DNA from: Mesostigma viride
Lineage: Eukaryota; Streptophyta; Mesostigmatophyceae; Mesostigmatales; Mesostigmataceae
NCBI GenBank assembly: GCA_009746045.1
Contig: RPFO01001450.1
Coordinates: 1 to 64,000 of the forward strand
Length of the DNA stretch: 64,000 nt
Direction: 5' to 3'
The stretch's first letter is position 1. Each line of letters begins with the position of its first letter. Shown here piece after piece: positions 1-10,099 of this stretch. The notes beneath the pieces are model-generated. The model made no database searches. It saw only the letters and a list, made by a program, of their open reading frames with translations, and was not told the origin of the DNA. Made by a program: the position numbers and the translations under genes.

Positions 1-2449
1 AGGCTACGACGTAAAATGAGCGCATCGAAGCGGGGGGGGGACGGGTACGATGTCCCCTCCTCATGGGGCCGGACCACCATCCACGGCAGCACTACTACGC
101 CACGTACAGGTGATCGGACACTCGGAAGAGTTGAATCCAACTGAAGGAATAAGGGAGCGAAATACCCAAATCAAGCACACGGTCATACACGAAAGGCATA
201 GACAACAAGCCACGGTTACACGCGGGGAGATCTTGCTGGTTCCGGCAGAGGGCAGGAATTTGGAACATGTTAATCGTGTACAATACGATAACGCGACCTT
301 GTCGCGCTGCTCCAAGTTTCGCGACTTACGCACGCTCGGGTTGTCGGGATTCGCTCCGACGCGATGCTATAGTTCTAGACGAGTCGTACTCGTAGTCCGT
401 TGGAGTGCTGTCAAGAAGCGAAGTCGTGCTCGCATAGAAGAATGACCAGTCTCTCCCTTGCACATGAAGTGGAGACACCCTGGAAAATTTGCGTGGAGGG
501 TTTCTCGGTAAAGCTCGCGTAGGGGTCCCCGTTGATGAAGAGTCCCATGCTGTCGGAACGTGTGCTCCGTGTACGCTGACTCCAACCGTGAATGTGGGGC
601 TAAGACAAAAGTCCTAAGTCGCCACACGCAGCATTCGCGAACGCCAGCTCAGTCCTTTGACTACGTCAGACTGAAGTGTAGACAAGGTCCCGTTTTCTTG
701 CCGCTTGTCGATGAAGGTTTGAGTGCCTCATACGCCATGGCGGCCTTTTTTTGCCAGACATGGCGACGAAAAATCCCTTCTCCGCTCTATCCTCCTCTCC
801 ACACATCACTAACAACTCTTCCACAAGCCCGGTGCTGATGCAGACCTTTCGCCCTAGTCCTTTTCTGATGCCAATCCATCCAGATCCGGACGAGAGGAGT
901 CCTGTTGGTAGGCACTTGCGCGCGGAAGGTGTTGCATATCCACCTCCATATATCCGCACGCGGATAGGCCGCTACTGAACATCGTATAACCTTCGAGTAA
1001 ACGGTAGCGTCTAGCGCAATCACGACCCGCTGGACATCTCAATGAGCCTGATGAACTCCTCACACTCGCGCTTGTATTCATGTGCCCTGCGAAATGCGGC
1101 TGTAGGGTGTATATAATTCGTCTAGGAGAGGAGATCGAACGGTTGGTCTGTGACGCGCAAGATGCTGTTAAGACGACCAGCAGCCTGTCATCAGACATCA
1201 TTCCTTGGGACCGCTGCAGGTAGTGACGGAAATTCGGGTCATTGGACAAGATATGGAACGCGTTTGTCCGCATCCAGCAATCGTCCTCCGCGCTCGCCAA
1301 GAGACTCACTGCATCAGCCTTCGGATCCTCCTCTTGGACAAGGCTGATGTTAGCCCACCATCGTGCACACACGCGCGATACCTGATCCCTTCCTCACCGC
1401 TCTCGTTGCGGAGTTCAACGATCCTCTCCGATTTACCTGTCCGCAGTTGGACTGTTGAACGAGGATGGTGCTCTTGTGCGGGCGCTCTAAATGCGCAAAT
1501 CCAGTGAAGAGGCTGATTTTCTCGGACGCACAGCTACGTGTGAGTGAACGGCATTTTGTCCGAGTCTCGCGAGCTTCACTGCACGCGAGGGAGAGATCTC
1601 GATGAATCGGTGGCTGTGAGTCTGGTGGCATCTGTAACTGTTACAGCGCAATTAGGGTAGCAGGTTATAAGGCCGTTGTTGTCGTGTACTCTTGCAGCAG
1701 ATCCTGCTATAACGGATCCACAGATCGACGGAGTACTTGACGACGTTTGGCGACACCTCGATCGGATTCTTTACAGGTCTTGTGCGCATATACTTCATCA
1801 GGCGAAAACTTTTCTTCATGCTTCGATGGAATGGCGAGATGTCCAGGCCCCGAGGTGGATGGGATAGTCTTCCCATACCCTCGAAACACTGTATGGCTCG
1901 TTCGGGATAGTTGCATCATCGACATGGGGGAGCCGGGTCAGTCCTTCTTCGTTGAAGACAGTCCCACCCATATTCGCCGACGTCGGAACTACCCCCTGGG
2001 ACTGGGCGGAGGTACGCGTCCTCTGGCTGCTGCTCCGCCTTGTGGTTCGAATCCCGGATCACTCTCAGCGATGATACATCGACCTGGCCTTCATCACAAC
2101 TAGCAGGTTCTATAGCGAAAGGCGCGGTACCAACGCCAGTCACGTGACGACAGCGTAAGCAATGCAAGCGCGCGGTGCCTGGTGTGCAAGTCAGAAAGAT
2201 GCCGTAGCCTAAGCAGGTACAAAATCGAAAATTACTTGCCTGCATCCGCAGTAGGGCAAGGGGCATAGGGAGTCGATTGGCAGAAAATCCGGGATACTTG
2301 CGTACAAAACGTGTGGACAAACGAACCGTGTAGACAAAGCGTTGGCGTTTAAGAGGCTTCCCGGATGGATGGTCTGCTGGGCTCTTTGTCGGCGTCATAG
2401 TGCCATGAAGTACTACAAACCGCCGCGGCCGCCATGAAATCGAGGGCAT
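1..2449 (-). pseudogene. Degenerate viral coding region, function not recognised, runs off the left edge
   Basis: No long intact frame exists here, but the minus strand carries successive protein-like stretches that hop between frames. Examples are a fragment at 1916-2449, one near 1707-1925, one near 1350-1631, one at 854-1372 (contains SLLASAEDDCWMRTNAFHIL), one near 1030-1110 (HEYKRECEEFIRLIEM), one near 480-570 (MGLFINGDPYASFTEK) and one at 95-283. This is the pattern expected of one or more genes broken by many indels, like the better-recognised viral genes to the right. The strand and adjacency suggest it belongs to the leftward block of the PLV, perhaps distal to the primase, or to a second neighbouring element. 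No Walker A, polymerase or capsid motif is convincing, so I assign no function. Some plus-strand frames also look protein-like, so even the strand is inferred. Confidence 0.4.
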
Positions 2450-2693
2450 TACTTATTATCGCTGCTATTAGAATTCGAAATTTTAGCTTGACTATTCAAT
2501 TAGCATAATTTCACTGGTAAGGTACAAAACTTTTAGACCCCTTAGGAAGGGGCGCAATTTGTCTAGAGGGCCGGGCTGGCGTCAATCAACCTGGTCTGTT
2601 GTGGGTTGACGCGCAGAAGTCATCTTTCTCCTCACTCCCACAAGCTGCTCGTGGTTTCCTCGGCTAGCTTGTTTGGTGTCGGGAATTTTTAAA

Positions 2694-3359
2694 TTAGGAT
2701 TTTTTGGGGGGCGATTTCCTCCATCTCCTTTTCGAAGGTGGCGGGACTGAACGGGTCTTGGGCACAACCTCAGACTGATATCCTGAAGATAAATCCATCG
2801 CGCACTGAAGAAGAAACGACTGAAAAAGCTCTCCCATCTTGACACGATCCTCCATTGTCGGGATGTAGATCGTCGGCACCGTGACATGAACAGAGTTCTT
2901 GAAAATGCCGCTCCTGACGCGATGGCCAATAAGGACCCGCATATCTCGCTCTTCCTCGACATTTATCTCGTACACGTCGTTGAAGAACATGGATATGGCC
3001 GCTTTTGCGTACTTCTCCAGCTGGTAGTCGATGGGTTCTTCCGTTTCCCAGTCAAAATCGAAATATGGGACGACGCTCACGTCGGGGGATAGAATTTCTA
3101 GCAAATGCGGATCGCTTGTTGATAACTCCGCATGGGTCTTGATCAAGTCCTCCCTGCACCCGAAAGCGGCATACATGTTCGTTTTTTTGTACGTGTTCAG
3201 CGCCATGATGTACTTCATCCCACGAGAGCGACCATACGCCTCCGAAGCGTCTTGGGGTTTTTCCTCTTCGTACGAGTACATCACCCCTGGCGTCCGAGCA
3301 AAGAAAGGCGTATCTTTCGACGCGAACCACAGAGGAACAAATTCCGCGGCGGTCGACAT
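2694..3359 (-). CDS. Archaeo-eukaryotic primase (AEP) fragment of the PLV
   Basis: The 221-aa frame starts at the ATG at 3359 (an upstream in-frame ATG at 3515 would overlap the recombinase gene). It carries two hallmarks of viral AEP/PrimPol catalytic cores: an acidic metal-binding motif PYFDFDWE (DFD at residues 101-103) and, about 50 residues on, KNSVHV (154-159), matching the S-x-H nucleotide-binding motif. The third acidic motif and any C-terminal helicase are missing. The frame ends in a basic stretch (KRRWRKSPPKKS) soon after the expected PKTRS-type segment. Primases of this family make primers for viral DNA replication. The gene therefore looks 3'-truncated or frameshifted, with its remainder possibly in the shredded region to the left. 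Family assignment rests on motif recognition only. Confidence 0.6.
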   Translation of the reverse strand: MSTAAEFVPLWFASKDTPFFARTPGVMYSYEEEKPQDASEAYGRSRGMKYIMALNTYKKTNMYAAFGCREDLIKTHAELSTSDPHLLEILSPDVSVVPYFDFDWETEEPIDYQLEKYAKAAISMFFNDVYEINVEEERDMRVLIGHRVRSGIFKNSVHVTVPTIYIPTMEDRVKMGELFQSFLLQCAMDLSSGYQSEVVPKTRSVPPPSKRRWRKSPPKKS

Positions 3360-3489
3360 CTTAGAGGTTGTGTGAGCGCAAGAGTGTGGATTGTCGTGGG
3401 AGAGTCCGCCTTTATTCCCGTGGGAGATCTCCCACGAGGAATCGAATCGTGTCGGCTTGTCGGTTACGTCGTGTCGGTCGACCGTGTCG

Positions 3490-4992
3490 TCATGCAGGTT
3501 GAAGTTCGAGACCATTCTGGAAGGTTGTATACCGTATGCTTAGAAAAAAAAAGTTTCGATTAAAAAATTTCAGTTCGTTAAAAACCACACAACCCTCGAA
3601 CCTCGACCCTTGAGAAAAATGGTCCCATGGAACTTTTTTATTTCCTGTATAATGCATGCGTTTAGGATATCCTTTTCGACATTCATGAAAATTTCCCACG
3701 GGAAAACTGTCTACTTTTTCCTCGGCCTCAGCCGACGTCCGCCAGTCTCGCCGCCCTGGGAGAGGGGCCCCCGCCTGCCGCTCGTAAACGGCTCCTGTAA
3801 GTACGTCGTGCCCCATCAAGTCACCAGCCCATTTTCGCTTTTTCCACGAAGCGCCCTTCAAGAAACGGGTGATGTACGCCTGCCTCGTTGCATCAATGCC
3901 GTGGTAGATGCGGTTGTACTTCGCAGAATAATACTCGTGCTTCATGTATTCGCCTGGATTTTTTGGGTCCTCGAACACGTACTTCTGATCAGCTCGAGCC
4001 TGCAACGCGTTAATCAGCTTCTTGTACCCGTCTGGAATTTGGTAGTCGTACGTGCCGTACGTCTCTGCCGTCTTAAAACGTTGAATTATCATGCGGCGCT
4101 CGCTCGGAATGTATCCGTTCTCGTGTGGCTCGAGCTCGCTGATAGAACTGACGATGCGCATTTTGTCGTGGTCGTACCTGGTCGGTGGCAGTTTCTCGCC
4201 GGACAGGTAAATAAGACCCATCAAAGCGGCGTCAGACGTAGGGTCCTTTTTGTACTCGGCGGCGGCGATCCGCTGGAGCTGCTCGTACGTGTACCTCAGT
4301 GGCTTGCTCTCGGCCCTGTCGAATTTCCTGTCGAGATCGCCGACCTTCAGCTCATTGACTCGAGCAGCGTACGCGTCCGTCACGTCGCGTGGGAGCCTCT
4401 TCTCAGGTGGCATCATTCGATTCACCCCGTTTATCACTCCGAGCAAGTTCTTCTCGTTCTCCCTCCACGCATCCTCTTTCGAGTGTGCGAGCTTGCGTTT
4501 GGGTTCCGAGGTTTCGTGGACGACGCGCAGGACACGGGCGGTGTCTGCGAGGCAGTCGACTGATTCGTCCTGCGAGCACCCCATTTTGTCAAGGAGAACT
4601 CGCAGCCTGCCGATGTACCCCTTCGCGGTTTTGCGCGTCGCCCCGCGCTCTCTCGAGGGCCTGCCAGGCTCGTGATGCTCTGGCCGGGCATCCGCTGCGG
4701 CGACGGCCTCGTCGAAGGTCCAGTATCGTCCATCAGTAGGTCGCGCAGGCGGTTCCTCGTGGTGCGGTGGCTCCGGCGAGGGTGGAGAGGTCGCCTGCAA
4801 GCCGATTTTTTCCGCGCACTCGGGGTTATTTGCGATCCATCGGTCACTGGGATTCCAGACGCCCTTCTTGACCTTGCTTTTCGCCGAGATGCAGTTCGTC
4901 TGGTCGCGGGCGATTGCTCGCCTCTTCGCCTGGGCCCGTCGCCATTGCTCGCGACGCTCCTCTACGGTCACCGTCATCTGATGACTGAACAT
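3490..4992 (-). CDS. Tyrosine recombinase / integrase
   Basis: The intact 500-aa frame has the full catalytic set of tyrosine recombinases in its second half: box I Arg in LPPTRYDHDKM (R272), the beta-hairpin Lys in RFKTAETYG (K308), box II Arg in GIDATRQAYITRF (R370), His in LMGHDVLTG (H395) and the nucleophile Tyr in AVYERQ (Y403). Residues 1-45 are strongly basic and helical; 65-120 is Pro/Glu-rich linker. In PLVs and related elements such enzymes integrate the viral DNA into the host genome. The last 80 or so residues after Y403 look like read-through and may not be native. The start overlaps the 3' end of the AT-hook gene by about 150 bp, so the two are probably co-transcribed. This is one of the few apparently intact large viral genes. 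Confidence 0.85.
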   Translation of the reverse strand: MFSHQMTVTVEERREQWRRAQAKRRAIARDQTNCISAKSKVKKGVWNPSDRWIANNPECAEKIGLQATSPPSPEPPHHEEPPARPTDGRYWTFDEAVAAADARPEHHEPGRPSRERGATRKTAKGYIGRLRVLLDKMGCSQDESVDCLADTARVLRVVHETSEPKRKLAHSKEDAWRENEKNLLGVINGVNRMMPPEKRLPRDVTDAYAARVNELKVGDLDRKFDRAESKPLRYTYEQLQRIAAAEYKKDPTSDAALMGLIYLSGEKLPPTRYDHDKMRIVSSISELEPHENGYIPSERRMIIQRFKTAETYGTYDYQIPDGYKKLINALQARADQKYVFEDPKNPGEYMKHEYYSAKYNRIYHGIDATRQAYITRFLKGASWKKRKWAGDLMGHDVLTGAVYERQAGAPLPGRRDWRTSAEAEEKVDSFPVGNFHECRKGYPKRMHYTGNKKVPWDHFSQGSRFEGCVVFNELKFFNRNFFFLSIRYTTFQNGLELQPA

Positions 4993-5338
4993 GAGACAAT
5001 TTTTTGGCTCGAGGCTTTTTATACCCTACGGGGTGGATCCTTGGGCGCCCTCGAGGCCGTTTCGGTTCGTGTCGTTTTTCCGTTTTGGAGGGTGAGCGCC
5101 CACGTGGACGCCTGCGATCGCCCACCAAGGCGAGGATGGCCAATCGGATTTCGGGGCTCATGTCGTGACAGGTGGACGGAATCGTGTCGTGGTGGCCTGC
5201 TTCTTGAAGGATCCTGACGACACGTTCTAGAGTTTTCTGCCCCAGTCGAGAACCCGAACAATATCGGAGGAGTGCTTGGGTGTCCAACACGTACTCCTTC
5301 TCGGCGCCTGCGTATCGTTTGATGGACGGAATATCCAT
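4844..5338 (-). CDS. AT-hook-containing DNA-binding protein
   Basis: The 164-aa frame opens with MDIPSIKRYAGAEKEYVLD and has a central basic segment with an AT-hook (KRPRGRPRIHP, about residues 93-103), followed by more basic sequence (KKPRAKK). AT-hooks bind the minor groove of AT-rich DNA, so a role in viral genome compaction or regulation is plausible but not shown. It sits between the packaging ATPase (stop at 5361, only 22 bp upstream) and the tyrosine recombinase on the same strand. The C-terminal third overlaps the recombinase start. A single-base slip in the A-run near 5000 would instead end the protein at about 4978, so the true C-terminus is uncertain. Confidence 0.55.
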   Translation of the reverse strand: MDIPSIKRYAGAEKEYVLDTQALLRYCSGSRLGQKTLERVVRILQEAGHHDTIPSTCHDMSPEIRLAILALVGDRRRPRGRSPSKTEKRHEPKRPRGRPRIHPVGYKKPRAKKLSHVQSSDDGDRRGASRAMATGPGEEASNRPRPDELHLGEKQGQEGRLESQ

Positions 5339-5360
5339 AGTATATCATGTTCAGAGAAAA

Positions 5361-6243
5361 TTATTTTATCGAGAGAAATGTATTGAAGTTTCGACGAAAC
5401 ATTTTTTTCGGGTCGCGCTGGTCGAAGTCGACAGCGAAGAAGTCGTGAGGATCGTCCTTGACGGCGTGGTCCCATAGCGCGAGAAACTCGTCCGGCGCCA
5501 CAGCCCCGCGCTCTCTTCCGCGATCTGTCGCGCGGCTCGATGGTCCTTCGTTCTGAACAGCGCAAGAAACGATATATTCGCTCGCACTGCTCGTGGTACG
5601 CCACCGCTCGTGTACGCCTGTGTCAGGAAAATCATGCTCGTGAGGAAGTGTCTGTGTTTGAACGCGAAAGCCGCAACAGCGTTTTTGCTAGAGCTCTGAT
5701 AGAGGGCACTGCCTTGCATGTCGTCTATCAGAATGAGCGACGAAGGAGGACCGTGCTCGAACCTTGTCGCAGGTTTATCCCAGTTCATTGCATCAAGGCG
5801 TAGGTACATGGAGAGGTCCATGAGTTCTGCGTTTTTTTCCCATCCACGTATTCGCGTTTGAACGTTTCCCAGACCTTGAGATCGTCCTTGTACCTCTCGT
5901 ATTCGTGGAGGTCAGACTTTATATGATCTATCATCCCATCGAATGCCAGGTTAGAGTAGACTTCCATCGTCATAGCTGGTTCCGGGAGCTCCTTGTATTT
6001 CGGCTCCGTGTGGGCACTCCCTGAAATGAGGTACAGCTTGTCGAATGAGTTGTTAGCAAAGTAAGCCTTCGCCATGTTGACTGCCGATGTAGTTTTCCCA
6101 GACCGTCGAGCTCCGCAGAAGTTTGCGATGAAATGAAGACTCGGCATATTCGGTGGAGCAGGACGCTGTGGGGCGTATCGTTGCTTGATGTCTTTGTTCT
6201 CAAGTGAATGAATTCGTCGCTCTTCGATGATAGCCATTATCAT
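5361..6243 (-). pseudogene. FtsK/HerA-superfamily genome-packaging ATPase, two frameshifts
   Basis: The N-terminal frame (5785-6243) has a Walker A motif GARRSGKTTSA (residues 44-54). The next frame (5366-5821) has Walker B SLILIDDMQG. The last frame ends in a conserved-looking tail (FRRNFNTFL just before the stop at 5361). Order and spacing match A32-like packaging ATPases of PLVs, virophages and polintons, which pump viral DNA into capsids. The frames join at a seven-A run (5832-5838 on the plus strand as T) and at a four-base C run (5504-5507). In both places one extra base would restore the frame. The most likely reading is a decayed gene. Programmed -1 slippage at the A-run is conceivable, but the codon phasing does not fit the standard tandem-slip heptamer. 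Confidence 0.8.
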
Positions 6244-6255
6244 TCTGAAGACATT

Positions 6256-6782
6256 TTAATCGTCCAGACTAGCAAGGAGAGACGCGCGGATGGCGGCCAT
6301 GCGCATCTCGTATGGCGTCATCGCGACAGGTGGCGGTGGTGGAGGTGGGAGCTGTCGGGTCTTGATCGGGGGTGGCGGAGAGTCCGGCTCTGTCTCCTTG
6401 GGCTTTCGACCCCGTCTTGGTTTTGGCGTGTCGGCGGGGGTTGAGGCGACGGAATCTTCAGCGAGAAGGCGTTCAATCCGCGATTTGTTACGGCTTCTTG
6501 CAGCTCGAGTTCGACTAGCCTTTGCCGCTGAATCTCCAATTCCTTTGCAAGGACCTTTCGTTTCGTTATCTCTGCCTCCTTTTCTTCGTTTCGTCTCTTC
6601 TCCCTCTCGGCTTTTGCGCGTTGCTGGTAAACCCTCATTTTGTCGCGAAGGGCTTTTTTCTGTTCATCATTCAGCGGTTGTCCCTTTCGAATTGTCTTGA
6701 CCAGGTCAACCTGCTCTTCCCGCGTCTCGGCGAAGGTTTCGTCTTGGTAGCTCGTTGGGGTCTCTGAAGCCTCAGAGGCCAT
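6256..6782 (-). pseudogene. Coiled-coil, basic, proline-tailed protein with one frameshift
   Basis: The first frame starts MASEASETPTSYQDE and becomes a long charged helix (about residues 28-95, rich in K, E, R and Q, e.g. RAKAEREKRRNEEKEAEITK) that should form a coiled coil. Near 6497 the sensible reading moves to another frame. That frame holds an AT-hook-like KPRRGRKPKE, a polyproline stretch, and a tidy end with YEMRMAAIRASLLASLDD before the stop at 6256. One missing A would explain the break. It is the first gene of the leftward block, divergent from the 510-aa structural gene with only 24 bp between start codons, so the two share a promoter region. Function is unknown; DNA-binding or scaffolding would be guesses. 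Confidence 0.55.
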
Positions 6783-6806
6783 GTTTATATTCTAGGTAGA
6801 TAATAA

Positions 6807-8584
6807 ATGGTCGTTCTAACAACATTGAGCAGACCGACCAATCTCGCCACCGGGTTAACGCTCGACCCTGAAATGGAGGAGCGTGTTTCTAACATCGAAA
6901 CAGACATAGATGGGCTTCAAGCTAGCGTGACGTTACTTCTTGGCATTTCACATCCATTCGATGAGTCACTCGTTGTCGACGGATTCAAAATTTTCTACCC
7001 GAGCCAGCCGACAAATGTGCGACTCGGAGACAATTACGACGACGAGACCGCAAGCGACCCATCGGAACTTGCTTACAGTCTCGTCGTGAATGGGTATTCC
7101 TATTTTAAATCAGGGACTACTTTAGTCGACGATCTCACTCTAAATGAACCTTACCTTACGGCGAAAGTGGGAGCGACCCAGTACCACGTCTTCGACTTTA
7201 GCCCTGATACGTTGCTAGACCCTGGTGGCAGAGTCCTGACCCGCGCGCAATTGGACTACCTTTTTGACCAACACGGGGTAGGCAAAACGTCGATAGCTAA
7301 CTTGAACGGGGATTTCGTCCTCCATCTCGAAGACGGGACGACCGTGTCGCACCAAAACGCGTTCAACGTCATCAATGACCAGGATGTGCGAGTCCAGCTG
7401 CCCTACAACGTTACGAATGGCGACGCGAGTGGAATCTGTAAGTTTACCTATCGCGACTACCACACGACCCAGGCGCGCACGGGGGAGAGCGTTGTGGACG
7501 GAGAGGTAGGATATCCATACTTTTCCGACTCTTTCTATGGTCTCGGCGGATCTCGATTTAACGGCCTCCCTCTCCGCGTGGAGTTGTTGTCTTTCGCCAC
7601 GATTCGCGACGACAACCGCCGCCTTCCACTAACTGGGAGATCCTTCACCATCACGCGTACATACTCGCCACTGACGGACTGGCGAATGGGTCCGATTGAC
7701 CCTGTGAACGCACTCTACTGGAGCACCAATCCAACCACCGCTAATTGGGAGGTCGTAGAGGGAACGACCCTCAAACAGGGCATAAAGATGACGACCCCCT
7801 TCGCATACCAACGCAAACTCCCCATCAGGTGGTACATGAATTCCACCCAGCTCACGCCGACCACTCCGACCATCGGCGGAGTCTCCCTCTCGCAAAACGG
7901 GGGACTGCGCGGGGAAGACGCCGTAATCACCGCGCCAGTCGCGGCAGATAGTAACAAGTATATGAACTACGAGATAGACGTCTACAACGACTCGACCCTC
8001 ACCTCCTACACCACCCACAAAGGAGGGGTGATGGTATGCGTTTCAAAAATGAGCCAACTGCACTCCGGCATCCGGACACCAAGTTCCTACATTTCATATC
8101 TAAATCCTGTAAAAATCGCGATCAACGGCGTCTACGCGGACCATGATGTGGGGTGGGGAAAGTCGTTGCCTCCTCTCACCGGTTTTCATCTGTTGGCGAA
8201 CGGAGTATCTCAAGGGGCCTTGGATGGGACGTTGAAGACAACGACGTTTCAAAATCCATCCGAAGGCGATGATGTAGAACTCAGATACAGGATTAACCGT
8301 AAAGGACTCGCCAAACCTGTCAGGGGACCGTGGAGATAGACGGCCCCGCTACGACTCTCATTCCTAGAATCATTCTCGCGCCACTCGTGACCGCTGCAAG
8401 CAGAAGCGACGAAATATACTTTGAAGGGTCTCCCGAAAAATTCTTTTTTGTAAAAACAGCCACTCCGCACCAAGCAAATGTGTGTTTTTTCAGAGCAGCT
8501 CATAGACGGCCCTTTCTTTGTGTTTTCGGCTATATTTGGGCAGCAACGATGCTTTTTCGTTTGCAGAAAACACTATGTCTTTGA
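6807..8584 (+). CDS. Large putative virion protein, unknown fold; frameshift near its end
   Basis: A 510-aa frame runs from 6807 to 8339. The N-terminus has a short coiled coil (MEERVSNIETDIDGLQAS, about residues 26-43), and the rest is beta-rich and Thr/Ser/Asn/Asp-rich, as in structural proteins. At 8323-8326 a four-G run breaks the frame; one more G would extend it by about 80 residues (EIDGPATTLIPRII and onward) to a stop at 8584. It is the first rightward gene, directly opposite the leftward block, and precedes the zinc-finger and capsid genes. I recognise no family. An attachment, vertex or minor structural role is inferred from composition and position only. Confidence 0.5.
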
Positions 8585-8798
8585 CGAATAAATATCACCC
8601 GGCCACGACAGATGCCCATCAGAATGGAGAAATGCGGCACGACGCATTGGGGTATGCTGGGTATCAATCTGCACCACAGTGACTATGCACTCGACCTGTT
8701 TGACAACTGAAGTCGAAGGTTCGATACACGTTAAACTCATCATGGAGACAACAAAACAGCTACTGGGTGGCATTTCGAAGAAAATCGGATGGAAGTGA
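8575..8798 (+). pseudogene. Small unknown viral protein, one frameshift
   Basis: The reading begins at the ATG at 8575 (MSLTNKYHPATTDAHQ) and continues in the -1 frame after the CC at 8674-8675 (TEVEGSIHVKLIMETTKQ), ending with SKKIGWK at the stop at 8798. The total is about 75 residues. One missing base explains the break. It overlaps the end of the preceding gene by a few bases, as is usual in compact viral genomes. No family is recognised. Confidence 0.4.
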
Positions 8799-8834
8799 GC
8801 GTTATATATCAAAACAACTCCTCAAAACTAGTGA

Positions 8835-8997
8835 ATGACAAAATCTCAAACTCGTCCGGTATATTTACAGCCATCCTACAGACATTATTGACCCGTACAT
8901 TCCGATGCCCTCCGACCAATTTCCACTTGAGCGGAGAGTACCACGGCGCGCATGTCTGGCCAATCAAGATACCTCAGACATAGAGTTCGACTCCTAA
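8835..8997 (+). pseudogene. Small unknown viral protein, one frameshift
   Basis: Starts at the ATG at 8835 (MTKSQTRPVYLQPSY). After a break near 8876-8882 it continues in the -1 frame (DIIDPYIPMPSDQFPLERR) to an acidic end (TSDIEFDS) at the stop at 8997. About 55 residues in all, proline-rich, family unknown. It was picked out because both parts look protein-like and meet exactly where one added base would join them. Confidence 0.35.
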
Positions 8998-9527
8998 AAA
9001 CCAACAATCCTCCGGAGCGTACACGGCCGTGGAGACGTGTTGGAGTGCGTCACAGGTCCACCTCGTCGAGGAATTGTAGCATTTTTGGCAAATATAGCGT
9101 CACAAAACCCGTACCGGGTGTGGCGGATACTTGGTTTAAGGAGCTAACACTCACGAATGAGAGTGTCATCCGCACGGTTGTTAAGTGTCCCGATGTTCAA
9201 TACGGCGTGCAAATGAACCAATATACTGCCAAAATATATGGGATTCTACCAGCTCGTCAGTCGGTGAGGAAGTTTTATGTAAGACTTGGATTTTCAAACA
9301 CCAAGTTGAGCAATGATCCGTTGCTTATCAGCGTAGTCGTTGGAGAAGCGTGGACTGGCGGTTTTTCTACAACGACAATATCAAAATCCTCGTCGTACGT
9401 TGACATAACCTGTGATCATATTTCACTGGTTGATCCTCCAGTTACTGGTATGATCCATTTGGCGACCGTGACGTTCCAGGTATTAGATCCAACAGTATCT
9501 GGCCCGACCCCTTTTATTTGCTTCTAG
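8952..9527 (+). CDS. Putative virion protein, 5' end unclear
   Basis: The convincing part is the C-terminal 150 residues of this frame (KYSVTKPVPGVADTWFKE and onward to the stop at 9527). They are beta-rich, with Thr/Val alternation typical of jelly-roll or fibre proteins. The formal ATG at 8952 lies inside the preceding small gene, and the first 45 residues are arginine-rich and unconvincing; a different frame between 8998 and 9065 reads better, so a 5' frameshift is likely. The beta-rich character continues in the next frame at 9580, so the two could be one broken gene of about 350 residues. No family is recognised. Confidence 0.4.
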   Translation: MSGQSRYLRHRVRLLKTNNPPERTRPWRRVGVRHRSTSSRNCSIFGKYSVTKPVPGVADTWFKELTLTNESVIRTVVKCPDVQYGVQMNQYTAKIYGILPARQSVRKFYVRLGFSNTKLSNDPLLISVVVGEAWTGGFSTTTISKSSSYVDITCDHISLVDPPVTGMIHLATVTFQVLDPTVSGPTPFICF

Positions 9528-9579
9528 CCTAAGCTACTATTATGGTTCAAGCCTGTCGTCAATTGGCGGCAATCACGGG

Positions 9580-10077
9580 ATGGACGTGGCCCTGTATGAA
9601 GATGTCCGAGAAACTAGGCGTATATCGCACACGATATTGGAAGCAGATTCTTTGGTCGGTCTGAGGCAGCCCATATACGACTACCCGCTTCCGCAATTTT
9701 GGCACGGCGCCCCTGTGGCCGTGATGTCTTTCCACGACCCGGCCACACAATCGGAACTAACTCTTCCGACCGCGTTGACCAATATCCTTGTCAGGTTAAC
9801 ATTTGATAACAACCCACCAACGATTCTCGACATATCAAACCCATATCGCTTAACGGCTAGCGGCCTGTCCGTCTGGCCGGTAAACGTTATAATTGGCAGC
9901 AACTGGAATGTTGTTTCAGGATACGAGGAGGATGACGGGGTGTTTGAAATCGCATTGCGGATTCCTCGCATCACCACTGACACGTCAACAAACATAGCAC
10001 TCTCTACGGCGTTTTGCAAGTCGCGCGCTGGAAAAATGGCCGTGTCGACTAACAAGACCCTCACTTGGACGTTATAA
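9580..10077 (+). CDS. Putative virion protein, possibly the 3' half of a split gene
   Basis: A 165-aa frame with beta-rich sequence (PTALTNILVRLTFDNN, WPVNVIIGSNWNVVSGY). The same frame is open upstream to about 9523 without an ATG (SLSYYYGSSLSSIGGN), so the native start may lie further left and be joined to the 8952-9527 frame. The stop codon at 10075-10077 is embedded in an A-rich TAAAAATCTA motif that also follows other viral genes. Function unknown; a structural role is inferred from composition and neighbours. Confidence 0.4.
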   Translation: MDVALYEDVRETRRISHTILEADSLVGLRQPIYDYPLPQFWHGAPVAVMSFHDPATQSELTLPTALTNILVRLTFDNNPPTILDISNPYRLTASGLSVWPVNVIIGSNWNVVSGYEEDDGVFEIALRIPRITTDTSTNIALSTAFCKSRAGKMAVSTNKTLTWTL

Positions 10078-10099
10078 AAATCTATGATTATATGCAGAA

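Noticed and set aside
95-283. Resemblance of IPALCRNQQDLPACNRGLLS...PF to the sensor region of an SF3 helicase
   Set aside because: No Walker A motif could be found in any frame within the expected distance and the match is weak, so a helicase is not called.
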